Part shown: in pieces, positions 42,443 to 50,819 of the stretch
Numbering within the stretch: position 1 is the stretch's first letter
How the letters are laid out: every line of letters starts with the position of its first letter
Assembly (NCBI RefSeq): GCF_036194065.1
Contig: NZ_CP108095.1
Location: 6,324,001 to 6,388,000, forward strand
Source: Streptomyces sp. NBC_00239
GTDB lineage: Bacteria > Actinomycetota > Actinomycetes > Streptomycetales > Streptomycetaceae
Length of the DNA: 64,000 nucleotides
Direction of reading: 5' to 3'
The notes under the pieces: model-generated
Seen by the model: the letters and a program-made list of their open reading frames with translations, nothing else
What the model was told of the DNA's origin: nothing
Database searches by the model: none
Position numbers and translations under genes: made by a program

Positions 42443-43444
42443 TCAGGGGGCCGGCGGGGGTGCGGTGGAGCCGCGGACCTTCAGGGTGACCGGGAGGTCG
42501 GGGGAGTGCCAGGGGTGTCCGTCGAGGACGGCGAGGAGGGCCTGCATGCCTTCCTCGCCGACGCGTTCGGCGGGGAGGGCGACGGTGGTGAGTTCGGGTT
42601 CGACGGCGCCGGCGAGGGCGAGGTCGTCGAAGCCGGTGACGGAGAGGTCCCCGGGGACGCTCAGGCCCAGTCGGCGGGCGGCCTTGCAGGCGCCGGCGGC
42701 GAGGATGTCGTCGTCGCAGACGACCGCGGTGGGGCGGGTGGCGGGGTCGGCGAGGGCGGCTTCCATGGCTTCGCGGGCGGCGTCGACGGTGAGGGCCGAG
42801 CGGACCGTGCGCAGGCGGGCGCCGGCGTCGCGCAGTGCCTCGGTGAGGGCCTGGGCGCGGACGCCGAAGGTCCAGGAGTCGACGGCGGAGGCCAGGTGCA
42901 GGCAGTCGCGGTGGCCGAGGTCCAGGAGGTGGCCGGCGATCTGGTGCATGCCGTCGGCGAGGGCGACGTTCACGAAGGCGGCGGCGTCCCCGGCGGTGGG
43001 GTTGCTGTCGAGCATGACCAGGGGGAGCTCGGCGCCGTGGATGGCTTCGAGGGCGCCGGCTGCCATGGAGGAGGCGATGACGCCGTCGAGGGCGGCGCGG
43101 GCGGAGGGGAAGGGGTCGCGGGCGGGACCGGTGCCGTCGGGGGAGAGGTAGAGGACGACGCCGAAGTCGTGTTCGGCGGCCACGCGGGCCGCGCCGGTGT
43201 AGACGCGGGCGAAGAACTCGTTGGTGAGGGCGGGGACGACGAGGAGTGCGGTGCGGGTGCGGCCCAGGCGGAGGTTGCGGGCGGCGAGGTTGGGGCGGTA
43301 GCCGAGGGTCCGGGCGGCTTCGCGGACGAGGCCGGCGGTGCGTTCGGAGATCCGGCCCCGCCATTTGTCGCCGAGGACGAGGGAGACGGTGGCCTGGGAG
43401 ACGCCGGCGGCCTGGGCCACGTCGCGGCTGGTGGGCCTCGTCAC
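42443..43444 (-). CDS. LacI-family transcriptional regulator
   Basis: 333 residues. N-terminal helix-turn-helix TSRDVAQAAGVSQATVSLVLGDKWRGRISERTAGLV with hinge AARTLGYRPNLAARNLR. The periplasmic-binding-like effector domain follows (ALLVVPALTNEFFARVYTGAARVAAEHDFGVVLY; DGVIASSMAAG; PTAVVCDDDILAAGACKAARRLGLSVPGDLSVTGFDDLALA). GTG start with AGGAG six bases upstream. Divergent from the MFS gene, with a palindromic site in between, so it most likely controls that transporter and itself. The effector is unknown. Confidence 0.95.
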   Translation of the reverse strand: MTRPTSRDVAQAAGVSQATVSLVLGDKWRGRISERTAGLVREAARTLGYRPNLAARNLRLGRTRTALLVVPALTNEFFARVYTGAARVAAEHDFGVVLYLSPDGTGPARDPFPSARAALDGVIASSMAAGALEAIHGAELPLVMLDSNPTAGDAAAFVNVALADGMHQIAGHLLDLGHRDCLHLASAVDSWTFGVRAQALTEALRDAGARLRTVRSALTVDAAREAMEAALADPATRPTAVVCDDDILAAGACKAARRLGLSVPGDLSVTGFDDLALAGAVEPELTTVALPAERVGEEGMQALLAVLDGHPWHSPDLPVTLKVRGSTAPPPAP

Positions 43445-43544
43445 AGGTGCTCCTGGAGTGCGGGTCGGGGGTGGGGCGGCCGTGGTGTGCGGTGTGCGCG
43501 GGGTGGACCGGCGGCTTGGTGCCATGGTACGTATGACGGAGTTA

Positions 43545-43558
43545 GTTATACGTATTAC
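43545..43558. promoter_or_regulatory. Candidate LacI-type operator
   Basis: GTTATACGTATTAC is a 14-base palindrome with one mismatched pair around the perfect core ATACGTAT. A partial copy, GTACGTAT, lies at 43528-43535. It sits between the divergent regulator and MFS genes, in sequence much richer in A and T than its surroundings. Confidence 0.65.
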
Positions 43559-43590
43559 TCCCGGCTGGGTCGGGGCGGAGAGGGGCGGAC

Positions 43591-44817
43591 ATGGCCGCGG
43601 GTTACGCGGAACTGCTGAGGACCCGGCATGCGGCGCGGCTGCTGGTGGGCACGCTCATAGGCCGGCTGCCGAACGGGACGGCGCCGATCGCGATCGTGCT
43701 GTTCACGCGTGCGGAGGGCGGCAGCTACAGCCTGGCGGGCGCGCTGGCGGCGGTGTACGGGGTGGCGAACGCGGTGGGGCAGCCGCTGCTGGGCCGGGCG
43801 GTGGACCTGTACGGGCAGCCGCGGGTGCAGTTGCCGGCGGCGGTCGTGTCGGCGCTGGGCATGGTGTGGCTGGCGGTGGCCGGCACCGGTTCGGTGGCGG
43901 TGGCGTACGCGGCGGTGGTGGTGGCGGGGCTGTTCACGCCGCCGCTGGAGGGCGGGCTGCGGGCGCTGTGGCCGAGCGTGCTCGGCGGCAAGGAGGAGCG
44001 GGTGCACGCGGCGTACGCGATGGACGCGGTGGCCCAGGAGGTCATGTTCACCGTGGGCCCGCTGCTGGTGACGTTGTGCGTGTCGCTGTGGTCGCCGGCG
44101 GCGGCGCTGGTGGTGCTGAACGTCGTGGGCGTGCTGGGCGCGCTGTCGGTGGTCGTGTCGGAGCCGTCGCGGACCTGGCGTTCGGAGCCGCGTGAGGCGC
44201 ACTGGCTGGGCGCGCTGCGCTCGAAGGGGCTGCTGGCGCTGCTGGGGGCGTTCTTCTTCGTGGGGGCGGCGCTGGGGTCGATCACCGTGGCGGGTGTGGC
44301 GTACGCGGACGGGCACGGCGGGGACGCGGTGTACGGCTGGCTGATGGCGGCGCTGGGGCTGGGCGCGCTGATCGGCGGGGTCACGTACGGGGCGCGGGAG
44401 TGGACGGGTGCGGCGGAGCGGCGGCTGCGGGTCCTGGTGGCGCTGCTGGCGGTGTGCTACCTGCCGCTGCTGCTGACGCCGGGGCCGGTGGCGATGACCG
44501 GGCTGGCGGCGCTGGCGGGGGTGTTCCTGGCGCCGGCGATCGCGTGCGCGTTCATCGTGGTGGACCGGCACGCGCCGAGCGGCACGGTGACGGAGGCGTT
44601 CTCGTGGCTGGTGACTTTCTTCGGGGTGGGCGCGGCGATCGGGACGGCGCTGGCCGGTCCGGCGGTGGAACGCGGTGGCGCGGCGCTCGGTTTCGGTGTG
44701 GCGGTGGGTGCGGGTGCGGCGGCGCTGGTGGTGCTGATGGGTACTCAGCGGGTGCTCGCGGCGCCGGGTCGGACCCGGTCGGCGGCGGGTTCGCCGGGCG
44801 TGCTCTTGGAAAACTGA
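43591..44817 (+). CDS. MFS transporter
   Basis: 408 residues, 12 predicted membrane helices. GRLPNGTAPIAIVLFTRAEGG and the loop GQPLLGRAVDLYGQPRVQLP correspond to helix 1 and the cytoplasmic 2-3 loop of major facilitator proteins. It is an efflux or sugar carrier of unknown substrate. Start ATG 43591 follows GAGAGGGG. Together with the LacI-type gene it forms a module inserted between prcA and pafA. S. coelicolor has the same arrangement as I recall, so the insertion is old. Codon use is more G-rich at third positions than in the flanking pafA, for example GCG and GTG runs. Confidence 0.92.
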   Translation: MAAGYAELLRTRHAARLLVGTLIGRLPNGTAPIAIVLFTRAEGGSYSLAGALAAVYGVANAVGQPLLGRAVDLYGQPRVQLPAAVVSALGMVWLAVAGTGSVAVAYAAVVVAGLFTPPLEGGLRALWPSVLGGKEERVHAAYAMDAVAQEVMFTVGPLLVTLCVSLWSPAAALVVLNVVGVLGALSVVVSEPSRTWRSEPREAHWLGALRSKGLLALLGAFFFVGAALGSITVAGVAYADGHGGDAVYGWLMAALGLGALIGGVTYGAREWTGAAERRLRVLVALLAVCYLPLLLTPGPVAMTGLAALAGVFLAPAIACAFIVVDRHAPSGTVTEAFSWLVTFFGVGAAIGTALAGPAVERGGAALGFGVAVGAGAAALVVLMGTQRVLAAPGRTRSAAGSPGVLLEN

Positions 44818-44863
44818 TCGAAACGGCGCTCTCGAACCCGGTTTCAGAACACAGCAGAAGGCG

Positions 44864-44869
44864 TAATGT
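44864..44869 (+). promoter_or_regulatory. -10 element TAATGT, leaderless start of pafA
   Basis: TAATGT ends six bases before ATG 44876 with no ribosome binding site, so pafA has its own promoter despite its distance from prcBA. Confidence 0.65.
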
Positions 44870-44875
44870 TCAGTC

Positions 44876-46237
44876 ATGGACCGCCGCATTTTCGGGCTGG
44901 AGAACGAGTACGGCGTCACGTGCACGTTCAGGGGACAGCGCCGACTGTCTCCTGACGAAGTGGCGCGCTACCTCTTCCGCCGAGTCGTGTCATGGGGCCG
45001 CAGCAGCAATGTCTTCCTGCGGAACGGCGCCCGTCTGTATCTTGACGTGGGTTCACATCCGGAATATGCCACTCCCGAATGTGACGACCTGACCGAACTG
45101 GTCACGCACGACAAAGCGGGCGAGCGCATTCTGGAAGGCCTGCTGGTCGACGCCGAACGCCGTCTGCACGAGGAGGGAATCGCGGGAGACGTCTATCTCT
45201 TCAAGAACAACACGGATTCGGCGGGTAACTCGTACGGCTGCCACGAGAACTATCTGGTGGCACGCCACGGGGAATTCTCGCGCCTTGCGGACATCCTCAT
45301 TCCGTTCCTGGTCACGCGTCAGCTGATCTGTGGCGCGGGCAAGGTGCTGCAGACCCCGCGCGGTGCGGTGTACTGCGTCAGCCAGCGGGCCGAGCACATC
45401 TGGGAGGGCGTCAGTTCCGCGACGACCCGGTCCCGGCCCATCATCAACACGCGCGACGAGCCGCACGCCGACGCGGAGCGCTACCGCCGCCTCCACGTCA
45501 TCGTGGGCGACTCGAACATGTCCGAGACGACGATGCTCCTCAAGGTCGGCGCGACCGACCTGGTGCTGCGCATGATCGAGGCGGGCACCGTGATGCGCGA
45601 CCTGACCCTGGAGAACCCGATCCGGGCGATCCGCGAGGTCAGCCACGACATCACCGGCCAGCGCAAGGTGCGCCTGGCGAGCGGCCGGGAGGCGTCGGCG
45701 CTGGAGATCCAGCGGGAGTACTACGACAAGGCCGTGGACTTCGTCGACCGGCGCGGGATCCGCACCGGTGTGGTGGCGCAGGTCCTGGAGCTGTGGGGCC
45801 GCACGCTCGACGCGATCGAGCAGGAGGACCTGGACCGGATCGGCACCGAGATCGACTGGGTCATGAAGTACCAGCTGATCGAGCGGTACCGGGCGAAGCA
45901 CAACATGACCATGTCCAACCCGCGGGTGGCGCAGATAGACCTCGCCTACCACGACATCCACCGTCGTCGCGGCCTGTACTACCTCCTGGAGCGCAAGGGG
46001 CAGGCGGCGCGCATCTGCAACGACCTGAAGATCTTCGAGGGCAAGTCGGTGCCCCCGCAGACCACTCGGGCGCGGCTGCGCGGCGACTTCATCCGGCGGG
46101 CGCAGGAGCAGCGCCGGGACTTCACGGTGGACTGGGTGCACCTGAAGCTGAACGACCAGGCGCAGCGCACCGTGCTGTGCAAGGACCCGTTCCGTTCGGT
46201 GGACGACCGGGTGGAGAAGCTGATCGCCGGCATGTGA
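44876..46237 (+). CDS. pafA: PafA, Pup ligase
   Basis: 453 residues. Uses ATP to join the C-terminal Glu of Pup to lysine side chains of target proteins. [16 protein letters not shown] carries the Mg-binding glutamates, and [21 protein letters not shown] the catalytic Asp (residue 57). [24 protein letters not shown] and [23 protein letters not shown] match Dop segment for segment; the Dop loop is absent. The C-terminal domain ends [14 protein letters not shown]. The paralogy with Dop, 6 kb upstream, is obvious throughout. Confidence 0.98.
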   Translation: MDRRIFGLENEYGVTCTFRGQRRLSPDEVARYLFRRVVSWGRSSNVFLRNGARLYLDVGSHPEYATPECDDLTELVTHDKAGERILEGLLVDAERRLHEEGIAGDVYLFKNNTDSAGNSYGCHENYLVARHGEFSRLADILIPFLVTRQLICGAGKVLQTPRGAVYCVSQRAEHIWEGVSSATTRSRPIINTRDEPHADAERYRRLHVIVGDSNMSETTMLLKVGATDLVLRMIEAGTVMRDLTLENPIRAIREVSHDITGQRKVRLASGREASALEIQREYYDKAVDFVDRRGIRTGVVAQVLELWGRTLDAIEQEDLDRIGTEIDWVMKYQLIERYRAKHNMTMSNPRVAQIDLAYHDIHRRRGLYYLLERKGQAARICNDLKIFEGKSVPPQTTRARLRGDFIRRAQEQRRDFTVDWVHLKLNDQAQRTVLCKDPFRSVDDRVEKLIAGM

Positions 46238-46278
46238 CCGCGGCGACCGGCGCACGACCCGGCGTGTGACGCACCACA

Positions 46279-46307
46279 GGGCTCCGTACCGTTCTCGTAC
46301 GGGGCCC
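46279..46307 (+). terminator. Terminator after pafA
   Basis: GGGCTCCGTAC pairs with GTACGGGGCCC (one G-T pair), 42 bases after the stop. Confidence 0.75.
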
Positions 46308-46362
46308 TTGGTACGCCTTAGAGTGGCGGCGACCGTTGTGCCGTCTGAGATCTGAGGAATAC

Positions 46363-47307
46363 GTGCGCCGACTTGCCGGCCTGCTGGTCGTCCCCCTGCT
46401 GCTGCTGTCGACAGCGGCCTGCGGCGACGACAAGGGCTCCGACTCCAGCTCCACGTCGATGAAGGACGGGGTGCCCGCGATCACCGCGGGGGCCAAGTTC
46501 GGAGAGAAGCCCACCCTGGCGAAGGGGGAGGGTGAACCGCCCAAGAAGCTGAAGACCGTGGTCATCAGCGAGGGCAAGGGCCCCGCGCTGAAGAAGGGCG
46601 ACGCGGCCGACGTCAACTACCTGGGCCAGACGTGGGACGGCACGGAGCCGTTCGACAACAGCTTCGACCGGAAGCAGCCCTTCCAGCTGACGATCGGCGC
46701 CGGCGGCGTCATCAAGGGCTGGGACCAGGGCCTTGAGGGCCAGAAGGTCGGCAGCCGTGTCGAGCTGGTGATCCCGCCGGAGCTCGGCTACGGAGCCCAG
46801 GGTTCCGGCGAAAAGATCAAGCCGAACGCGACGCTGGTCTTCGTCGTGGACATCGTGAAGGCCAAGACGATTCCGCTGTCCGCCACGGGCAAGACCGTGC
46901 CGCAGGACGACAAGAACCTGCCGGTCGTCGGGACGAACACCGACGGCAAGGCTCCCTCGGTGAAGGTCCCCGCGGTCGACGCGCCCACGAAGCTCGTGTC
47001 GAACTACGTCATCGAGGGCACCGGTCCGGTCGTCAAGGCCACCGACACCGTCGTGGTGAAGTACGTGGGCAAGATCTGGAAGGGCGACAAGGCCTTCGAG
47101 AGCACCTACGAGCAGGGCAACACGGTGAACTGGCCGCTGGACCAGCTGACCGTGAAGGGCCTCAAGGACGGCATCGCGGGCAAGAAGGCCGGCAGCCGCG
47201 TCCTGCTGGTCCTCCCGCCGGACCAGGGTTTCGGCGACAAGGCGCAGGGAGCCATCCCGGCTAAGTCGACGCTCGTCTTCGCGCTCGACATCCTCGCCGT
47301 GATGTAA
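46363..47307 (+). CDS. Two-domain FKBP-type peptidyl-prolyl isomerase, lipoprotein
   Basis: 314 residues. Lipobox LLLLSTAACGDD near residue 20, so it is exported and lipid-anchored. Two FKBP domains follow, each with the GDxxxVxYxG opening and DNSF/ESTY segments. The first has FQLTIGAGGVIKGWDQGLEGQKVGSRVELVIPPELGYG; the second is more diverged, with NWPLDQLTVKGLKDGIAGKKAGSRVLLVLPPDQGFG. The second domain lacks parts of the rotamase pocket, for example the Trp, and may be a binding domain only. GTG start after GAGGAA. Followed by a small single-domain FKBP 41 bases on. Confidence 0.93.
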   Translation: MRRLAGLLVVPLLLLSTAACGDDKGSDSSSTSMKDGVPAITAGAKFGEKPTLAKGEGEPPKKLKTVVISEGKGPALKKGDAADVNYLGQTWDGTEPFDNSFDRKQPFQLTIGAGGVIKGWDQGLEGQKVGSRVELVIPPELGYGAQGSGEKIKPNATLVFVVDIVKAKTIPLSATGKTVPQDDKNLPVVGTNTDGKAPSVKVPAVDAPTKLVSNYVIEGTGPVVKATDTVVVKYVGKIWKGDKAFESTYEQGNTVNWPLDQLTVKGLKDGIAGKKAGSRVLLVLPPDQGFGDKAQGAIPAKSTLVFALDILAVM

Positions 47308-47348
47308 GACTGTCCTGGTTGACCGGTTTTAGTTTGAGGAGCAGTTCC

Positions 47349-47729
47349 GTGAGCAACCAGCTCGAGAAGCCCGAGATCGACTTCCCCGAGGGCGACGCGC
47401 CGTCGGACCTTCTGATCGAGGACATCTGGGTGGGCGAGGGCGCCGAGGCCAAGGCCGGCGACAACGTCAAGGTCCACTACGTCGGCGTGGCCTTCTCCAC
47501 CGGCGAGGAGTTCGACGCGTCGTGGAACCGCGGCGCCCCGCTGCCGTTCACGCTCGGTGCCGGCCAGGTCATCAAGGGCTGGGACCAGGGTGTCCAGGGC
47601 ATGCGCGTCGGCGGCCGTCGCAAGCTGACGATCCCCGCGCACCTCGCGTACGGCGACCGCGGCGCGGGCGCCGGCGTGATCGCCCCGGGCGAGACGCTGA
47701 TCTTCGTCTGTGACCTGATGGGCGTCTGA
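47349..47729 (+). CDS. Small FKBP-type peptidyl-prolyl isomerase
   Basis: 126 residues, cytosolic, one FKBP domain: VKVHYVGVAFSTGEEFDASWNRGAPLPFTLGAGQVIKGWDQGVQGMRVGGRRKLTIPAHLAYGDRG, with all expected active-site aromatics (Tyr, Phe, Trp). Accelerates cis-trans isomerisation of prolines. GTG start after GAGGAGCAG. Probably co-transcribed with the lipoprotein FKBP, and ends at a classic terminator. Confidence 0.95.
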   Translation: MSNQLEKPEIDFPEGDAPSDLLIEDIWVGEGAEAKAGDNVKVHYVGVAFSTGEEFDASWNRGAPLPFTLGAGQVIKGWDQGVQGMRVGGRRKLTIPAHLAYGDRGAGAGVIAPGETLIFVCDLMGV

Positions 47730-47747
47730 TCCGCACAGTCGTGATCA

Positions 47748-47783
47748 GTGAGGGGCCCCCGCCGTCCGGCGGGGGCCCCTCAC
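47748..47783 (+). terminator. Rho-independent terminator after the FKBP pair
   Basis: GTGAGGGGCCCCCGCC and its exact complement form a 16-bp stem with a GTCC loop, followed by TTTT. Confidence 0.93.
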
Positions 47784-47853
47784 TTTTGCCGGGACGCGCC
47801 GGAGCGGTACGGTCAACGGTCACGACTGAATACGTATGCGGGGAAGGGCGTCG

Positions 47854-48810
47854 ATGGCGATTGCCAAGGCCGAGCGGCTGATGAACCTGGCGCTGTGTCT
47901 GCTGGGGACGCGGCGGCCGCTCAGCAAGCGCGAGCTGCGCGGATCCATCGAGGCGTACATGGAAGCCGCGAACGACGACTCCTTCAACCGCATGTTCGAG
48001 CGGGACAAGGACGACCTGCGGGAACTCGGCCTGGTCATCGAGACGGTGGAGAACCTGGAGGGCGAGCCGGGCTACCTGGCGCGCCGTGACCGCAACCGGC
48101 TTCCGCCGGTGTCGCTGGACGCCGAGGAGGCCGCCGCGCTGGGGCTGGCGGCGAAGGTGTGGCAGCAGGCCCGGCTGGCGGGCGCGGCGAGCGGCGCACT
48201 GCAGAAGCTGCGGGCCGCCGGCATGCCCGAGGCCGGTGATCCGTACGAGGGCCAGCACAGTGCCATCGAGCCGCGGATCCCGGTGCACGAGGCGGCGTTC
48301 GAGCCGCTGATGCTGGCCTGCCGGGACCGGCGGCCGGTGACCTTCGACTACCGCAAGTCCAATGCGGCGCGGCCCGAGCAGCGGCAGGTCGAGCCGTGGG
48401 CGCTGGAGTGCTGGCGCGGCCAGTGGTACCTGGCCGGCTTCGACCGGGGCCGGGGCGCGGAGCGGGTGTTCCGGCTGTCGCGGATCACCGGCAAGGTGAA
48501 GTCGCGGGCCGGGGCGTACACGGCCGAGGTGCCGGACGTGGTGACCGTACGGGAGAGCGTCGAGAGCTGGGCCGGGGAGACCGCGGACCGCTCGGCGCTG
48601 ATCCGGCTGCGCGCTGGCTCCGGATATCCGCTGCGGGCGAAGGCCGCTGCGGTGCGGGAGCTGGGCGACGGGTGGGACGAGCTGGAGATCCCGTACGGGC
48701 ACGGACTCGACGCCTGGCTGGTCGAGTTCGGGCCCGATGTGGTGGTGCTGGAGCCCGCTGATCTGCGGGCCGATGTGGTGGACCGGCTGCGAGCCGTGGC
48801 CAAGGGCTGA
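47854..48810 (+). CDS. pafB: PafB, WYL-domain DNA-damage regulator subunit
   Basis: 318 residues. N-terminal winged helix (AERLMNLALCLLGTRRPLSKRELRGSIEAY, RMFERDKDDLRELGLVIET) then a WYL domain. In this protein the family aromatic-Tyr stretch reads ALECWRGQWYLAGFDRGRGAERVFRLSRI. With PafC it forms the PafBC activator, which in mycobacteria drives a large, LexA-independent part of the DNA-damage response. ATG 47854 is preceded by GGGAAGGG; an ATG six codons earlier lacks this. pafC starts 17 bases after the stop. Confidence 0.95.
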   Translation: MAIAKAERLMNLALCLLGTRRPLSKRELRGSIEAYMEAANDDSFNRMFERDKDDLRELGLVIETVENLEGEPGYLARRDRNRLPPVSLDAEEAAALGLAAKVWQQARLAGAASGALQKLRAAGMPEAGDPYEGQHSAIEPRIPVHEAAFEPLMLACRDRRPVTFDYRKSNAARPEQRQVEPWALECWRGQWYLAGFDRGRGAERVFRLSRITGKVKSRAGAYTAEVPDVVTVRESVESWAGETADRSALIRLRAGSGYPLRAKAAAVRELGDGWDELEIPYGHGLDAWLVEFGPDVVVLEPADLRADVVDRLRAVAKG

Positions 48811-48827
48811 GGGGGACGCGTACCAGC

Positions 48828-49832
48828 ATGGCTGCGAATGCCATTGACCAGACCCGCCGGATGCTGTCGCTCGTGACGTATCTGCGCGAGCGCCCCGGGG
48901 CGCACATCGCCGACGTCGCGCGCGCGTTCGGGATCACGGAGGACGAGCTGATCTCGGACCTCGACGTGCTGCCGATGTGCGGGACGAGTTTCCGGGGCGG
49001 GGACCTGCTCGACATCGACACCGACGGGGAGCGCATCTGGTGGCGCAACCCGGACGCGTCGGGGGAGTCCACGGCGGAGCCGCTGCGGCTCGCCGCCGAC
49101 GAGGCCACCGCGCTGCTGGTGGCGGCGCGGGCGGTGTCGACGCTGCCCGGGCTGCGCGAGAGCGACCGGGACGCGCTGCTGCGGGCCACCGCGAAGCTGG
49201 AGGCGGCGGCCGGTGAGGCGGCCGGGGCCAGCGCGCGGCTGTCGGTGACCTTCGAGTCGGAGGGCGGGGTCTTCGCGGACGTCGACCGGGCGATCTCGGA
49301 GCGGCGCCGGCTGTGGCTGCGGTACTACTCGCCGGCCCGTGACGAGCTGACCGAGCGGACCGTCGACCCGATCCGGCTGTTCGCCGTCGGTCACACGTAC
49401 CTGGAGGGGTGGTGCCACCTCTCGGAGGCGCGGCGCACCTTCCGGCTCGACCGGGTGGCCGAGATCCGGCTGCTCGACGAGCGGGCCGACCCGCCGGCGA
49501 TCGAGCCGCGGGACCTGTCCGAGGGGCTGGTGCAGCCGGCCGCCGAGGACCCGGAGGTCGTGGTCGAGGTGGGTCCGGGCGGCCGCTGGGTCGCCGAGTA
49601 CTACCCGCACGACAGCGCGCGCGAGCTCGCGGACGGCGGGCTGCGCATCACGCTGCGGACGCCGGATCCGGCGTCGCTGCGCCGGCTGGCGCTGCGGCTG
49701 GGCCGGGACGGCCGGATCGTGGCGCCGCAGGCACTGGCGGACAGCGCGGCCCGGGCGGCCCGCGAGGCCCTGGAGGCGTACGACCTGCCCGGTGCGGGGG
49801 ATGTACGGGACGGGCACGGTGTTCACGGCTGA
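48828..49832 (+). CDS. pafC: PafC, WYL-domain DNA-damage regulator subunit
   Basis: 334 residues, same architecture as PafB: helix-turn-helix MLSLVTYLRERPGAHIADVARAFGITEDELISDLDVL, then a WYL domain (RRLWLRYYSPARDELTERTVDPIRL and YLEGWCHLSEARRTFRLDRVAEI), then the C-terminal extension. Partner of PafB; in mycobacteria the heterodimer needs both. ATG start with GAGGGGG upstream. Overlap or near overlap with the following zinc-ribbon gene suggests one operon down to the small genes. Confidence 0.95.
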   Translation: MAANAIDQTRRMLSLVTYLRERPGAHIADVARAFGITEDELISDLDVLPMCGTSFRGGDLLDIDTDGERIWWRNPDASGESTAEPLRLAADEATALLVAARAVSTLPGLRESDRDALLRATAKLEAAAGEAAGASARLSVTFESEGGVFADVDRAISERRRLWLRYYSPARDELTERTVDPIRLFAVGHTYLEGWCHLSEARRTFRLDRVAEIRLLDERADPPAIEPRDLSEGLVQPAAEDPEVVVEVGPGGRWVAEYYPHDSARELADGGLRITLRTPDPASLRRLALRLGRDGRIVAPQALADSAARAAREALEAYDLPGAGDVRDGHGVHG

Positions 49833-49845
49833 GGGGGCGGCACGC

Positions 49846-50109
49846 ATGGCGCGGGGAGAGTCGGGGAAGCAGGGGAAGTCCGGGCTCGCGGTGGTGGGGG
49901 AGGTCCTCTTCAAGGCGGCCTGCCCCGACTGCCGGGCCCGGTTCGAGCTGGCGGCGGGGGCGCTGCGGCTGGCGATCGGCGGCAGCAGGCGTTCCACGTT
50001 CTATTCGTTCACCTGCCCCGAGTGCGGGGTGTCGGTGCGCAAGCCCGCCGGGGAGCGGATCGTGGAGCTGCTGACGGGCGGTGGCGTCCGCACCCTGCGG
50101 AGCGTCTGA
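49846..50109 (+). CDS. Small zinc-ribbon protein
   Basis: 87 residues. A single zinc ribbon, KAACPDCRARFEL with FTCPECGVSVRKP, gives a four-cysteine site. Between the two CxxC is SRRSTFYSF. The N-terminus is basic (MARGESGKQGKSG). Such proteins often bind nucleic acid or RNA polymerase; no role is known. Start ATG 49846; an ATG at 49801 would overlap pafC. Conserved position after pafC in Streptomyces in my recollection. Confidence 0.8.
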   Translation: MARGESGKQGKSGLAVVGEVLFKAACPDCRARFELAAGALRLAIGGSRRSTFYSFTCPECGVSVRKPAGERIVELLTGGGVRTLRSV

Positions 50110-50126
50110 GCGGGCCCGGGAGCGCT

Positions 50127-50132
50127 TAAGCT
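50127..50132 (+). promoter_or_regulatory. -10 element TAAGCT, leaderless start
   Basis: TAAGCT ends seven bases before ATG 50140; no ribosome binding site. Confidence 0.5.
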
Positions 50133-50139
50133 CGTGCCC

Positions 50140-50355
50140 ATGCTGTGGCCGATGATCGCAATTGCGCTGGGTTTCCTCGGGCTGGTCGTGCTCGCCGTGC
50201 CGGCGGTGCGCGTGTTCACCGAGGTGCGCCGGCTGTCCCGGCAGGTCGCGGACGCCAGCCTGCGGATCGGGCAGGCGGCGGGAGATCTGGAGGCCGCCGC
50301 GACCGGTCTGGCCCGTTCGGGAGAGGCACTTGGGCAGGCCGGTCCGCAAGCGTGA
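50140..50355 (+). CDS. Small single-span membrane protein, function unknown
   Basis: 71 residues: one N-terminal membrane helix ([22 protein letters not shown]), then an amphipathic, coiled-coil-like tail ([31 protein letters not shown]) probably in the cytosol. The layout resembles DUF948-like or TatA-like proteins but it is not TatA, which follows separately. The start is ATG 50140, leaderless by its -10 position; GTG 50134 is an alternative. Confidence 0.75.
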   Translation: MLWPMIAIALGFLGLVVLAVPAVRVFTEVRRLSRQVADASLRIGQAAGDLEAAATGLARSGEALGQAGPQA

Positions 50356-50393
50356 GGTTGCCCGGGGATTGCCGGGCGTTAACCGGTGCGGGT

Positions 50394-50399
50394 TACGAT
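50394..50399 (+). promoter_or_regulatory. tatA promoter
   Basis: TTGCCG at 50369-50374 and TACGAT at 50394-50399, 19 bases apart, resemble a HrdB-type promoter. The leader to tatA is about 77 bases. Confidence 0.5.
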
Positions 50400-50482
50400 C
50401 CTTGGGTTACGCGATCCGAGGGGCGTGCCCCGCGCGGTCGCAGCCACCACCTCCAGCTGCCCCGGTGAGAAGGAAGCCACAC

Positions 50483-50767
50483 ATGATCGGCAATCTGAAG
50501 CCCCTCGAGATCGTTCTGATCATCGCTGTCGTCCTGCTTCTGTTCGGTGCCAAGAAGCTTCCGGAGATGGCCCGTTCGCTCGGCAAGTCGGCCCGCATCC
50601 TCAAGAGCGAGGCCAAGGCCATGAAGAAGGACGACGAGCCGGTCGACGTGCCCGCGCCCGCCGACCAGCCCGCGCCGCAGGCCGCTCCCCGCACCATCCA
50701 GGCCGCGCCCGGCGACGTCACCAGCGCCCGCCCGGTGAGCGAGCCCGGTCGCACCACGCAGGGCTGA
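50483..50767 (+). CDS. tatA: TatA, pore-forming twin-arginine translocase subunit
   Basis: 94 residues. One membrane helix ([40 protein letters not shown]) with the FGxKKLPE hinge and amphipathic helix that define TatA/E. The acidic/proline-rich end is disordered. Oligomers form the passage for folded proteins with RR signal peptides, of which Streptomyces has many. RBS AGAAGGAAG. Followed by tatC 52 bases later; tatB is not here, as in other actinobacteria. Confidence 0.97.
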   Translation: MIGNLKPLEIVLIIAVVLLLFGAKKLPEMARSLGKSARILKSEAKAMKKDDEPVDVPAPADQPAPQAAPRTIQAAPGDVTSARPVSEPGRTTQG

Positions 50768-50819
50768 CCCGGCACGCTCCACCCCGCTGTTGACCACTGC
50801 ACGAGACGAGGGACGTGGG

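Noticed and set aside
47116..47307. Frameshift in the second FKBP domain of the lipoprotein
   Set aside because: The frame is continuous; the domain is diverged rather than broken.
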